Virus record (IMG/VR): IMGVR_UViG_3300035195_000412
Span: 1-64,000 of that record
Direction: 5' to 3' (one strand)
From: a virus
DNA: 64,000 nucleotides
The notes under the pieces: model-generated
The model's database searches: none
What the model saw: the letters and a program-made list of their open reading frames with translations, nothing else
What the model was told of the DNA's origin: nothing
Shown here: one piece after another, positions 25,715 to 34,132 of the stretch
How the letters are laid out: each line of letters starts with the position of its first letter
Numbering within the stretch: the first letter of the stretch is position 1
Position numbers and translations under genes: made by a program

Positions 25715-26128
25715 TTATGCGTCTACTGTTGTTCTATCAAATTTAGTAACGGTTGATGAAGTTGTAGCAGGTGTGATTCTCAATCTGAGGTCACTCCCAC
25801 TTATATCTGCATCAAAGGTTGCCAGAACAGAACCACTTTTTAACGTGCCGTAAGCTGTTAATGTTACATTGGTACCATCATGAACTAACATTAGTTCGGT
25901 ACTATGAAAATCACCCCCTTCAGTCATTGCAATAACATATCGTGCAGCTCTATAACTTGCTTTTGCAAACGTATCCAAGTTAACTTGGGTAGTTGCAGTA
26001 GTAGTTAAATCGCCTTTACTTCTGTTTGCATCTAAAAGGGTCTTACTTGTACTGATTTTATCTGACGATGTATCGTACTGGAAGACACGGATTAATTCTG
26101 CTAATTTAAAACTATTTGATTTTGCCAT
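25715..26128 (-). CDS. Small structural protein, shared beta domain
   Basis: A 137-residue protein. A short N-terminal part (KLAELIRVFQYDTSSDKIS) precedes the 90-residue beta domain also found in both neighbours. Conserved points are YRAARYVI, the acidic-hydrophobic strand TELMLVHDGTNV, YGTL, LATFDADISGSDLRLRITPA and the closing strand KFDRTTVDA. It is essentially one copy of this domain and nothing more. GGGGG precedes the ATG. A strong terminator follows. Likely virion surface component. Confidence 0.72.
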   Translation of the reverse strand: MAKSNSFKLAELIRVFQYDTSSDKISTSKTLLDANRSKGDLTTTATTQVNLDTFAKASYRAARYVIAMTEGGDFHSTELMLVHDGTNVTLTAYGTLKSGSVLATFDADISGSDLRLRITPATTSSTVTKFDRTTVDA

Positions 26129-26142
26129 TAGTTAATCCCCCC

Positions 26143-26970
26143 TTAAGAATGTCTAATTTGGAATGTATCAATTGTAGTGTTTGTATTGGCTGGAGTAACG
26201 AGTAATCTCATTGCCCCCGAGTCAACGTCTGCACTCAATGTAAACAAACTTGCTGTTGAATACACATCACCATATTGCGTGAAGTATGCATTCGAGCCGT
26301 TATTAATAAGTAATACTTCACTTGCATGTGTCCCTGCCGAAGCATGAGTTGCATTAATGACATATTTAACTGCCTTTATTGCAACTGCATTTGAAGATAA
26401 TACTTGGTCTGCTGTTGTTGCTGTTAAAACACTTGCAGTAAAGAACCCTTGTACAAGGTTCGCTGCAGCTGTGATTGCAACTATTTCTAACACATCACCA
26501 CTTAAAGCATTTGCTTGAAGGGTAATGACCGAACTGGATGTCGTTGCATAGTCAATGCCACCACCAATTAGTTTTACACCATTTAAGTAAACTTGTTCAC
26601 TACCTGCTTGATAAACTAACGAGTTACTATCATCATCGTTTCCAGTGATGACTGTTGTCGTTGAGCCTATAGTGTAGGTAAATGTTACAACTCCACTTGA
26701 TGGTTGATTACTAAATGAAAGTGTGCCTGAGCCATTCGTTGACAATACTTGGTTCGATGTTCCGTCACTTGATGGAAAGGAGTAGGCGTCATTAACAGTA
26801 AGAGTTTTAGGATTAGAACCGATTTCAGAAACCGCTGCTGACCCATCGTTCTTTTCAGTATACATTCTACCATGATAGGTATTAATCGCGACTTCACCTA
26901 GTGATAAATCACTAGTAGTCGGGACTGCATTCTGAGTCGAACTTCTTTTAAAATTAATAACTGTTGCCAT
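26143..26970 (-). CDS. Structural protein, fibre head plus shared beta domain
   Basis: A 275-residue protein. The first part (INFKRSSTQNAVPTTSDLSL, then GEVAINTYHGRMYTEKNDGS) is the common N-terminus of marine phage fibre proteins. The middle (VTFTYTIGSTTTVITGNDDD) is beta-rich. The last 90 residues form the third copy of the domain seen at 24818 and 25715 (AVKYVINAT, VLLINNGSNAYFTQYGDV, RLLVTPANTNTT). AGGAG lies before the ATG. Three tandem genes sharing one C-terminal domain suggest duplication. Confidence 0.75.
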   Translation of the reverse strand: MATVINFKRSSTQNAVPTTSDLSLGEVAINTYHGRMYTEKNDGSAAVSEIGSNPKTLTVNDAYSFPSSDGTSNQVLSTNGSGTLSFSNQPSSGVVTFTYTIGSTTTVITGNDDDSNSLVYQAGSEQVYLNGVKLIGGGIDYATTSSSVITLQANALSGDVLEIVAITAAANLVQGFFTASVLTATTADQVLSSNAVAIKAVKYVINATHASAGTHASEVLLINNGSNAYFTQYGDVYSTASLFTLSADVDSGAMRLLVTPANTNTTIDTFQIRHS

Positions 26971-27008
26971 GTTACTCTCCTAGTATTGATTGATTGATGA
27001 AATATTAA

Positions 27009-28616
27009 TTAAAATGTTCCGCCGTCAATACCAGTGATTGAAACTGCACCACTTGATACTGTAAAGTTTGCTGTAGCAAAACTTGCAATACCTTTATTGG
27101 ATGTTGTTGCATCTTCACCACTTACAGTTGCTGTTCCGCTTGAGTATGATACGTCCATACCATCTCCAGCTGCTACAATTACAACACCTAAATTAGATGC
27201 AGTAGATTGCTCAGAACTGATTGTAATGCTTCCACTTCCGTTAGTAACATCAATTCCATCACCAGCAGTAATAGTTCCAACTGCAAAGTCTGAACCAGTA
27301 CCCATCATTATTTGACCAGCTGTTGGAGCAGCACCGTCTACAGAAGTGATTGAACCACTTAATGCAAGACCACTTGCTTCTAATCCACCGAATACACCGT
27401 CCATCGCTGTACCACTGAATACTGAAGAAGAATCTGTTGCAGCTTTAAGAGCAACAAATTTCTGATTATTTTCGTCCATACCGAAGAAACCGAGTTTAGC
27501 AGCTCCATCGTTATATTTGAATTTAATACCACGGTCTAAGTTATCGTCTGAACTATCTGAACCAATTTCAAACACTGGGTCTGCGATAGAAACAGTTGTA
27601 CTATTTACTGTTGTAGTAGTACCGTTAACACTTAAGTTACCTGTTACAACAACGTTACCACTTGCAGTCAATGTTGTTGCAGTGATATCGTCTGAGTTTA
27701 GTGTTCCGCCAACTGTTACGTTACCGAATGATACGTTGTCTGAAGTTCCAACTGCCTGACCAATAGCGAAAGTCGCTGCTTGACCTGAAACAGAAGTTGT
27801 TACACCAGTTCCACCAGTAAATGTGATTGACTGAGAGTCTAAGTCGACTGCACCAGTTCCACTATCACCAGCCATATCTAAGTCTGAAGCGGTTACACTA
27901 CTGTCTACATATGCTTTAACAGATTGCTGAGAAGGAACTTTGACTGCAGAGTTAGAAGCCATATTGTCTTCGTCTACTAAGAAGTCGATTTTTCCTACTG
28001 TTACATTACTGTCTGCAATCATTGCTGTTTCTACAGCATCGTTTGCGATTGTTACAGCACCACTAGATGCCATAGTAACATCACCACTTATTGGTTTGTT
28101 GTCAAAAGAGTTACTTCCGTCATGAACAAGAACGTGTCCTGCTGCTGGAGAAGAAATATCTGAATCCGTTGCACCTGCTAGGGTTGATGTTGTTGATAAG
28201 AATGCAAGTTGACCCGAACCATCTGTACCGATGACTTGGTTTGCACTACCGTCTGTTGAAGGAAGAGTCCACGTTACTGAAGAACCTAAAGTGTTTGGAG
28301 ATTTAAGGGCAACGAAGTTTGTTCCGTTGTCTGTGTCTTCCATTAACTTTAAACTACCACCTGTACTTGCACTATTACCAACCTTAAGGTCGGCAGGAGT
28401 TGCACTTGTACCAGCAAGCATATCTGTATAGTACTTACCACCAATTGCTTGGATTAACGGTGTACTATTATCAGAATCTACTGATTCGATGAATAGTTTT
28501 GCTCCAGCACCCGAATTCGACCTATCCTGTACGTACGCTAATTCACCTTCCGCTAAGTCGGAGATAGCTGGTGCAGATACACCTGTACTTCTTTTAATCT
28601 GAATTACTGTTGCCAT
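27009..28616 (-). CDS. Tail-fibre-type structural protein ending in DGGTF
   Basis: A 535-residue protein. The start VIQIKRSTGVSAPAISDLAE and GELAYVQDRSNSG is the typical marine phage fibre N-terminus. It has SSNQ/LPSTDGSANQVIGTDGSGQL strands, a QQSVKAYVDSSV helix near 225, and a DIGIK-like block (FEIGSDSSDDNLDRGIKFKY) near 365. The C-terminus is SGAVSITGIDGGTF. A similar last pentapeptide ends the genes at 28760 and 24522. AAAGGA precedes the ATG. Probably a distal or side fibre protein. Confidence 0.78.
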   Translation of the reverse strand: MATVIQIKRSTGVSAPAISDLAEGELAYVQDRSNSGAGAKLFIESVDSDNSTPLIQAIGGKYYTDMLAGTSATPADLKVGNSASTGGSLKLMEDTDNGTNFVALKSPNTLGSSVTWTLPSTDGSANQVIGTDGSGQLAFLSTTSTLAGATDSDISSPAAGHVLVHDGSNSFDNKPISGDVTMASSGAVTIANDAVETAMIADSNVTVGKIDFLVDEDNMASNSAVKVPSQQSVKAYVDSSVTASDLDMAGDSGTGAVDLDSQSITFTGGTGVTTSVSGQAATFAIGQAVGTSDNVSFGNVTVGGTLNSDDITATTLTASGNVVVTGNLSVNGTTTTVNSTTVSIADPVFEIGSDSSDDNLDRGIKFKYNDGAAKLGFFGMDENNQKFVALKAATDSSSVFSGTAMDGVFGGLEASGLALSGSITSVDGAAPTAGQIMMGTGSDFAVGTITAGDGIDVTNGSGSITISSEQSTASNLGVVIVAAGDGMDVSYSSGTATVSGEDATTSNKGIASFATANFTVSSGAVSITGIDGGTF

Positions 28617-28759
28617 TTTTATTTCCTTTAAATAAAATTATTAGTTATGTTTCTCGTTCACTATCCCGAGAAGTTGAGTTCATTATATAGTCTGTCCACT
28701 CACAATGTGGGTCGTTGTCTCACTGTCGACAACCTTGATTTGTACACTTATTTAGTGTT
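28617..28759 (-). other. Intergenic leader with three small hairpins
   Basis: The 143 bases between two fibre genes hold no convincing reading frame and no perfect late box. Three short inverted repeats are visible: ACACT/AGTGT (28744-28758) just after the upstream stop, GTTGTC/GACAAC (28714-28733) and TTCTCG/CGAGAA (28651-28672). A structured 5' leader or an attenuator is possible; no T run follows any stem. Confidence 0.45.
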
Positions 28760-29005
28760 TTAGAATGTCCCACCGTCTAAAACGGTAGTTGTAGTCCATT
28801 TGTCTGATGCTTGGTCATATGATAGTAATCCATCATCTGTTTCCGAAGCATTTACGTCTGCAAGTTCATTGATTGATTTTGCAGTGATGTCTGTTTGGGC
28901 TGCAGAAGTTCCACCCATAGCAACCTGTGTTGCTTTGATGTTTCCACCACCAGTGACTTTACCACCGACGGTTACAACTCTACTTAATGTTCCTCTAATT
29001 GCCAT
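28760..29005 (-). CDS. Small structural protein ending in DGGTF
   Basis: An 81-residue protein: MAIRGTLSRVVTVGGKVTGG, then SINELADVNASETDDGLLSY and a C-terminal TVLDGGTF. The segment DGLLSYDQASDKW is a fibre-repeat element found in larger marine phage structural proteins. It is probably a small virion protein. GAGGT lies before the ATG and the gene starts 4 nt from the stop of the 109-residue gene. Confidence 0.7.
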   Translation of the reverse strand: MAIRGTLSRVVTVGGKVTGGGNIKATQVAMGGTSAAQTDITAKSINELADVNASETDDGLLSYDQASDKWTTTTVLDGGTF

Positions 29006-29009
29006 ATTA

Positions 29010-29339
29010 TTACCTCGTCACACTTGGGGTTACGATGGCTTGTCCTTCTATTACTCTAGTCGTTGTTGAACCACTAGTTACAGTCATATCGTAAACATAC
29101 CTGCCTGGCTCCAATGCACCAGTAACAGTATCGGTTAATAATAAAGTTACCTTACCATCAGGCGCTGATACTACAGTACTGAATGTTGCACTTGCATTTG
29201 TTGAAGTATATGTCTTTCTCATTTGTGCAGCTGCAGTATAACCTGTTAAGTTAAGAACATTTCCAGTTGCATCGGTGACATCTACAGTAATGCTGAAGTC
29301 TGTATGTTGGTCGATAAATATGTTTGCAAGAATAGCCAT
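29010..29339 (-). CDS. Small Ig-like virion protein
   Basis: A 109-residue all-beta protein. DFSITVDVTDATGNVLNLTG (14-33), AAQMRKTY and LEPGRYVYDMTVTSG (76-90), with the C-terminal EGQAIVTPSVTR, are hallmarks of a small immunoglobulin-like protein conserved in marine T4-like phages, probably at the baseplate or fibres. A perfect late box lies 5 nt before the ATG, without ribosome site, so a leaderless mRNA is predicted. It seems to be the first gene of a unit reading on into 28760 and 27009. Confidence 0.75.
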   Translation of the reverse strand: MAILANIFIDQHTDFSITVDVTDATGNVLNLTGYTAAAQMRKTYTSTNASATFSTVVSAPDGKVTLLLTDTVTGALEPGRYVYDMTVTSGSTTTRVIEGQAIVTPSVTR

Positions 29340-29344
29340 ATATC

Positions 29345-29352
29345 TATTTATA
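29345..29352 (-). promoter_or_regulatory. Late promoter TATAAATA, 5 nt before ATG
   Basis: A perfect box on the minus strand, 5 nt before the ATG at 29339. The closest purine run (AAAAAGG) lies upstream of the box and cannot serve as a ribosome site if transcription starts normally. Confidence 0.75.
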
Positions 29353-29375
29353 CCTTTTTAAGTTTTACTTATGAA

Positions 29376-30548
29376 TTAAGCACCAAACTCACCAAATGGG
29401 AACTGAGCAGTCGGTACAGATTGATGTGTTTTCTTTGCAGTTCCACCATCATTTACATAAGCTTCTTCTACCTTTTTCAGAGTTCCATTATCATTAATGA
29501 ATACACCTTTAACTTTTGCATATCTAGGTATGACTCTTTGATGTGAGTAAGTCACTTGATAGGTAAACGGACTTTGATGTTGATATGATATCTGAGAACC
29601 AGCATTATAGAAGAAAGGTGATTGTGTATTTCTTATATTAGGTTCTTGTCCTTGTACTGTGCTTTGATATGTGAACGGACTTCTATGGTTATACGTTGAC
29701 GGAGTTTGTCCAGCTGCAATATATGGATAAGGTAATTGCTTATCCCTAGCAACAGGTTGATTTCCAATTGCAATATATGGATAAGGTACATCACGGTTAC
29801 CAATAGCTGGTTGTTGACCTTGTCTAGCATACGTAAATGGACTTCTATGTTGATAGATACTTGGTTGTTGACCAGTTCTTTGATACGTAAATGGTGTTTG
29901 ATTTGCCTTTACAACATTTGTTTGTGCATTACTAGATTTCTGATAAGTGAACGGACTTTGATGTTGATATGCAACTTGTCTTATTGCTTGTCTTGCATAT
30001 GTAAATGGACTTCTTGTCTCATAGGTGAACGGTGACCTATGTTCATACGAACTAGGTTGTCTTGCACCTCTTATGTTTGGTTGCTGTGCATCCACTGGAC
30101 TTCTATATGTGAGTGGACTTTGATGTTGATACGTAGACGGTGACCTGTGACTATATGTTAAAGGACTTCTATGGTTATATGTATTAGGTTGTCTTGCCTC
30201 TCTTATGTTTGGTTCCTGTGCATCCACTGGACTTCTATAAGTGAACGGTGACCTATGTTGATAGGTAAATGGTGACCTGTGACTATATGTTAAAGGACTT
30301 CTATGTTGGTATGTACTAGGTTGTCTTGCTTCTCTAATATTAGGTTCTTGTGCATTCACTGGATTTCTATATGTAGTAGGTGTCTGTCCTTGTCTATCAT
30401 ATGTAGAAGGCTGTCTTGCTTCTCTAATATGAGGTGCTCTTGCAGCTGCAATATATGGATAAGGATTCTGTTTACTTGCTATAGAAGGCATCCTATATGA
30501 AACTATAGTAGGTTGTTGTAAACTATATGGTTGTTGAGCAATAGCCAT
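29376..30548 (-). CDS. Pro/Tyr repeat protein 3 with C-terminal Gly/Lys domain
   Basis: A 390-residue protein. Residues 1 to about 335 are Pro-led 6/8-residue repeats (PFTYQHRS, PNIREARQ, PVDAQE), with more variable units than in proteins 1 and 2 (IGNRDVPYPYIAIGNQ). The last 55 residues (YAKVKGVFINDNGTLKKVEE, then AYVNDGGTAKKTHQ) form a small motif like the Trp/Gly domain at the N-terminus of repeat protein 2, but at the opposite end. It overlaps the stop of repeat protein 4 by one base (TAATG), so the two are likely made together. Probable fibre or adhesin. Confidence 0.75.
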   Translation of the reverse strand: MAIAQQPYSLQQPTIVSYRMPSIASKQNPYPYIAAARAPHIREARQPSTYDRQGQTPTTYRNPVNAQEPNIREARQPSTYQHRSPLTYSHRSPFTYQHRSPFTYRSPVDAQEPNIREARQPNTYNHRSPLTYSHRSPSTYQHQSPLTYRSPVDAQQPNIRGARQPSSYEHRSPFTYETRSPFTYARQAIRQVAYQHQSPFTYQKSSNAQTNVVKANQTPFTYQRTGQQPSIYQHRSPFTYARQGQQPAIGNRDVPYPYIAIGNQPVARDKQLPYPYIAAGQTPSTYNHRSPFTYQSTVQGQEPNIRNTQSPFFYNAGSQISYQHQSPFTYQVTYSHQRVIPRYAKVKGVFINDNGTLKKVEEAYVNDGGTAKKTHQSVPTAQFPFGEFGA

Positions 30549-32293
30549 TATAATAATGCCCCCGAACCTTTAGCCATGGACAATCGAATCATTTGATTCG
30601 TTGGGTTTGTTGTATAGATAGTAGGATTACCCGAATCATTACCATTCACAACTTTTAATTGTATTGAAACGTTTGAAGACTGCAAATAACCTAAAGAACC
30701 CGATTGGTTACTATTGCCAGAATTTGCAGACCACTTAAACCCTACCGCTGTTGCACTATCACTATTTTGTTCTCCATCCCAAATCATATAGTATTGGTTT
30801 TTAACTTTTGCACCAGTTTCGTTAGCTGAATCATTTGGAAATTCAACTGAACCACTAAAATTACTGTCATCAAAGTCAGAACTAGAATTCCATTTAGCAG
30901 ATATCTCTATACCATCTCCATCTTGACTATCACCTTGGAAGTCTCCATAGAAGTTAATATAGTCTTCATAAACTGGGCCCATTGCTGCGCTATCGACTGC
31001 ATACCATTTTGCTTTAACTGAATATGCATTGGTACCACTGGATTGCCAATCGAATCGCATTAAGCAACTGCCACTTGTTTCACTAGCTGAAGAATGAGTT
31101 CTTACTGTTTCCCAAGTTCTATTTGTTGTTGTGAGGCCTGACTGAGATTGACCCGCGTTAATATGAATCGCTGCACTGTTGCCTGGGCCCCAAGTAGTGT
31201 TGCCTGCATTGTTTGGTGCATCCTCTCCATCCACTCCATCATATATGGAAGGTTGTTGGGCAATTATTGGAGTTGATGAACTTGTAGTTGCTGGTGTCTG
31301 TACATTATAAGTCGTTGGTGTTTGACCCTGTCTTGCATAAGTAAATGGTGACCTATGTTGATATGTAAAAGCAGTCTGAGAATTTGCACTATAGGGATAA
31401 GGATTTTGTTTATTAACAGGAGTCTGATAAGTAGACGGTGACCTATGATTATAATTAAACGCTGCTTGTGCATTTCTAATATTAGGTTCCTGTTGGTTCT
31501 TAATAGTAGGCTGTTGTGCATTCTTAATAGTAGGTTGTTGTGCAGATACAGGATTCCTATATGTAAATGGTGACCTATGATTATAAGTAAACGCTGTTTG
31601 ACTGTTTCTAATATTAGGTTCTTGCTGATTTCTTATATTAGGTTCTTGTTGGTTTCTAATATTAGGTTCTTGTTTATTCACTGGATTTCTGTAAGTGAAT
31701 GGTGACCTATGATTATAAGTAAACGGTGTCTGCTTATTACGTATATTAGGTTCTTGTGCAGCTACTTGATTTGCTTCTTGAGCAACTGCAATATAAGGAT
31801 ATGGTTGTTGTGTATCTCTTATGTTTGGTTCTTGGGCATTTACAGGGTTTTGATATATGAATGGACTAGGGTGTTGGTAGAACCCAGGCTGTCTAGCATT
31901 TGCAATATAAGGATAAGAAGTTTGTAAAGACCTTGCATTTGGTTCTTGAGCAGTTGCAATATAGGGATATGGTTGCTGAAAATCATATGTTGCTGGTTGC
32001 AGTGCTTGTCTTGCATATGTGAATGGACTTTGATGTTGATAGATTGTAGGTGTCTGACCCTGTCTTGCATAAGTAAAGGGTGACCTTGCATTCCTTATGT
32101 TTGGTTCTTGTGCAGAAACAGGCCTAGTGTATATATGTGGAGACCTGTATTGATATGTTGAGGGCTGACGAGATTCAGCTGTATAGATAGACTGTGTCTG
32201 TCTAATGTTTGGTTCTTGACCATTTACTGGAACTCGAGCATTGTACGGTTGCTGGATTTCCGTTTCTATATTTACAAATATTTCTTCAGACAT
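30548..32293 (-). CDS. Pro/Tyr repeat protein 4 with C-terminal globular domain
   Basis: A 581-residue protein. Residues 15 to about 355 are Pro-led repeats (PNIRNQQE, PFTYNHRS, PVSAQE; also IYTAESRQPSTYQYRS). The last 220 residues are different: Ser/Asn/Asp-rich and Trp-containing (TWGPGNSAAIHINAGQ, MRFDWQSSGTNAY, NQYYMIWDGEQNSD). They look like a jelly-roll-type beta domain that could bind a ligand or cap the fibre. No signal peptide. It is the only family member with a large globular domain, which suggests a receptor-binding tip. The function is unproven. Confidence 0.75.
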   Translation of the reverse strand: MSEEIFVNIETEIQQPYNARVPVNGQEPNIRQTQSIYTAESRQPSTYQYRSPHIYTRPVSAQEPNIRNARSPFTYARQGQTPTIYQHQSPFTYARQALQPATYDFQQPYPYIATAQEPNARSLQTSYPYIANARQPGFYQHPSPFIYQNPVNAQEPNIRDTQQPYPYIAVAQEANQVAAQEPNIRNKQTPFTYNHRSPFTYRNPVNKQEPNIRNQQEPNIRNQQEPNIRNSQTAFTYNHRSPFTYRNPVSAQQPTIKNAQQPTIKNQQEPNIRNAQAAFNYNHRSPSTYQTPVNKQNPYPYSANSQTAFTYQHRSPFTYARQGQTPTTYNVQTPATTSSSTPIIAQQPSIYDGVDGEDAPNNAGNTTWGPGNSAAIHINAGQSQSGLTTTNRTWETVRTHSSASETSGSCLMRFDWQSSGTNAYSVKAKWYAVDSAAMGPVYEDYINFYGDFQGDSQDGDGIEISAKWNSSSDFDDSNFSGSVEFPNDSANETGAKVKNQYYMIWDGEQNSDSATAVGFKWSANSGNSNQSGSLGYLQSSNVSIQLKVVNGNDSGNPTIYTTNPTNQMIRLSMAKGSGALL

Positions 32294-32299
32294 ATCATA

Positions 32300-33931
32300 T
32301 TATACCACGAACCATAAGTGTCCCACTTTTGTACTACCTACACTCGAAGGTGCATTAGAAACCACTTCATAATCCAATTTAATTTTATCTGATACTCCAC
32401 TACCACTATGTATCAATCCATCGCCTGGGTCTGTAGCAAATGTCAAAGAGTTTCCATCTCCAGTATATGTTTCAGTAATACCAGTACCGCCAACTGTCAA
32501 TGCAGCGACATCGTTATCCCCATATGTAGGAACTCCAGTAAGTAGAATCTTATCAGCTGCATCGTCATAAGTTGCAGTGATGTTTGTATGAGAACCATGG
32601 TTTAATAGACCCGATACTTTGTCCTGTGCGTATTCTTGGAAAGTTACACCATTGAATGTTAAGTTACCACCTACATCTAAGTTACCATCGATATCTGCAT
32701 TACCACTGATATCTAAAGAACCACCGTCTAGTTCACTACTAGTTGATATGGTACCTGTTGCAGTAATGTTTCTAAATCCAGTGATATCTTTATCTGAAGA
32801 TACTGCAACTGCTTTACTAGCAACAACGTTTCCTAATGTAGTTCCGTCAAGATAGTTAATCTCTGTAGTAGATAAAGTTGCACCGTCTAGTATTTCTAGT
32901 TCGGCCTCACTTACTCTTGCACTTCCGATTACGAATTCACTACCAGCAATTATATCTGTAGATGAAGTAATGTCTCCACCAGCAGTAATGGTACCTGTTG
33001 CACCAACGTTTCTGAATCCAGTGATATCTTTATTTGAATCTACTACAACTACTTTACTAGCACTTACAGTTCCGTTTACTAGGTCATCGATTTTTTCTAA
33101 ATCTGTTTGGTCTATTCTTGCATTTCCGATTACAAATTCACTTCCAGCAATTATGTCTGTAGATGAAGTAATGTCTCCACCAGCAGTTACCGTTGAACTC
33201 AAAGCTGCAGTTGTACCACTTAAGTTACCAATGAATATTGTTGAGGTTATAGTATTAAAACCTGTACCCACACCGCCTGTAATCGTTGCTGTAGAGTCCG
33301 TAAAGGTTGGTGCGGTGATTGTATGTCCAGTGTCTACTGTAAAGTCGCCATCATGGAAGGTCTTACCATACATTTCAATTGTATTTGTACCAGTAAGAGT
33401 AGTTACCCTGCTAGCATCATCTGCAAAATTACCATTTAAAATTAATCCACTATCGTTATTATTAAAAATTGTATTTGCAGCGGTCTCTGTAAAGAAACCA
33501 ACTGATTGACCACCGATTGTAGATGTTCCTAAGTATGAACCTGTGAAGGAATATATAACAACCTTGTCACCTGCTGATGCACCACTAGTTAGAACTAATC
33601 TAAAGTAGATGTTTCCAGTTACTTGGGATATAGAATAGTCTGCACCCTCTAGTAATAGAGTTGAATTTTTAAATACTTGGAATCTATCTTGTCTTAATCT
33701 AAGTACATTAGCAAAATCGTCACCACCAGTGTATGTTGTCTGACCAGCTGTTGCAGTATAGATGAACTCTTGGAAAAAGAATGACTTATCTTCCAAACTA
33801 TTAAGTGCATCTATTACAGTTTGAGTATTTTCTGTTCTTAGGCCAGACTTATCACCAACATCAACAGCTAATTCGTTGTATTTGGTTCTAAACTGTTCAA
33901 TAGTTGAGTATGTGTCTACTGTTTTTGCCAT
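32300..33931 (-). CDS. Tail-fibre-type structural protein with internal duplication
   Basis: A 543-residue protein starting KTVDTYSTIEQFRTKYNELA, the classic start of a marine phage fibre. TYTGGDDFANVLRLRQDRFQ and VFKNSTLLLEGADYSIS (about 65-100) follow. Residues around 245-375 contain two copies of a block with GGDITSSTDIIAGSEFVIG and SKDITGFRNV-type strands. It ends in TKVGHLWFVV. Elongated trimeric fibre is the most likely role. It overlaps the stop of the 66-residue gene upstream. Confidence 0.8.
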   Translation of the reverse strand: MAKTVDTYSTIEQFRTKYNELAVDVGDKSGLRTENTQTVIDALNSLEDKSFFFQEFIYTATAGQTTYTGGDDFANVLRLRQDRFQVFKNSTLLLEGADYSISQVTGNIYFRLVLTSGASAGDKVVIYSFTGSYLGTSTIGGQSVGFFTETAANTIFNNNDSGLILNGNFADDASRVTTLTGTNTIEMYGKTFHDGDFTVDTGHTITAPTFTDSTATITGGVGTGFNTITSTIFIGNLSGTTAALSSTVTAGGDITSSTDIIAGSEFVIGNARIDQTDLEKIDDLVNGTVSASKVVVVDSNKDITGFRNVGATGTITAGGDITSSTDIIAGSEFVIGSARVSEAELEILDGATLSTTEINYLDGTTLGNVVASKAVAVSSDKDITGFRNITATGTISTSSELDGGSLDISGNADIDGNLDVGGNLTFNGVTFQEYAQDKVSGLLNHGSHTNITATYDDAADKILLTGVPTYGDNDVAALTVGGTGITETYTGDGNSLTFATDPGDGLIHSGSGVSDKIKLDYEVVSNAPSSVGSTKVGHLWFVV

Positions 33932-34131
33932 TATGTCCTATCCAATAATTGTTGAAGCATCAATTTCATCTCTGTTACTTCACTTTTAAGAGTATTTATC
34001 TCATCTTTTTGATTTAAAAACCTCTGTTTTCTAACTTTATGTAATCTATATTGTTCTATATCTGTATTTATAATAGCATGAGAAGTTTCTTCTCTGTAAA
34101 GATGACTATGTCCTTCGACTTTAATACCCAT
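33931..34131 (-). CDS. Small coiled-coil virion-region protein
   Basis: A 66-residue protein starting MGIKVEGHSHLYREETSHAI at ATG 34131, which directly follows the stop codon of the giant protein (TAAG ATG). The last 30 residues form a coiled coil (INTLKSEVTEMKLMLQQLL). Similar short proteins stand beside fibre genes in marine T4-like phages, and one is often found in this place. It might be an assembly factor or a trimerising linker. An upstream TTG start would add three residues and is not preferred. Confidence 0.7.
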   Translation of the reverse strand: MGIKVEGHSHLYREETSHAIINTDIEQYRLHKVRKQRFLNQKDEINTLKSEVTEMKLMLQQLLDRT

Positions 34132-34132
34132 C

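Noticed and set aside
28640-28680. A 12-residue peptide frame in the 28617-28759 leader
   Set aside because: Too short, no ribosome site and no sign of conservation visible from one sequence.
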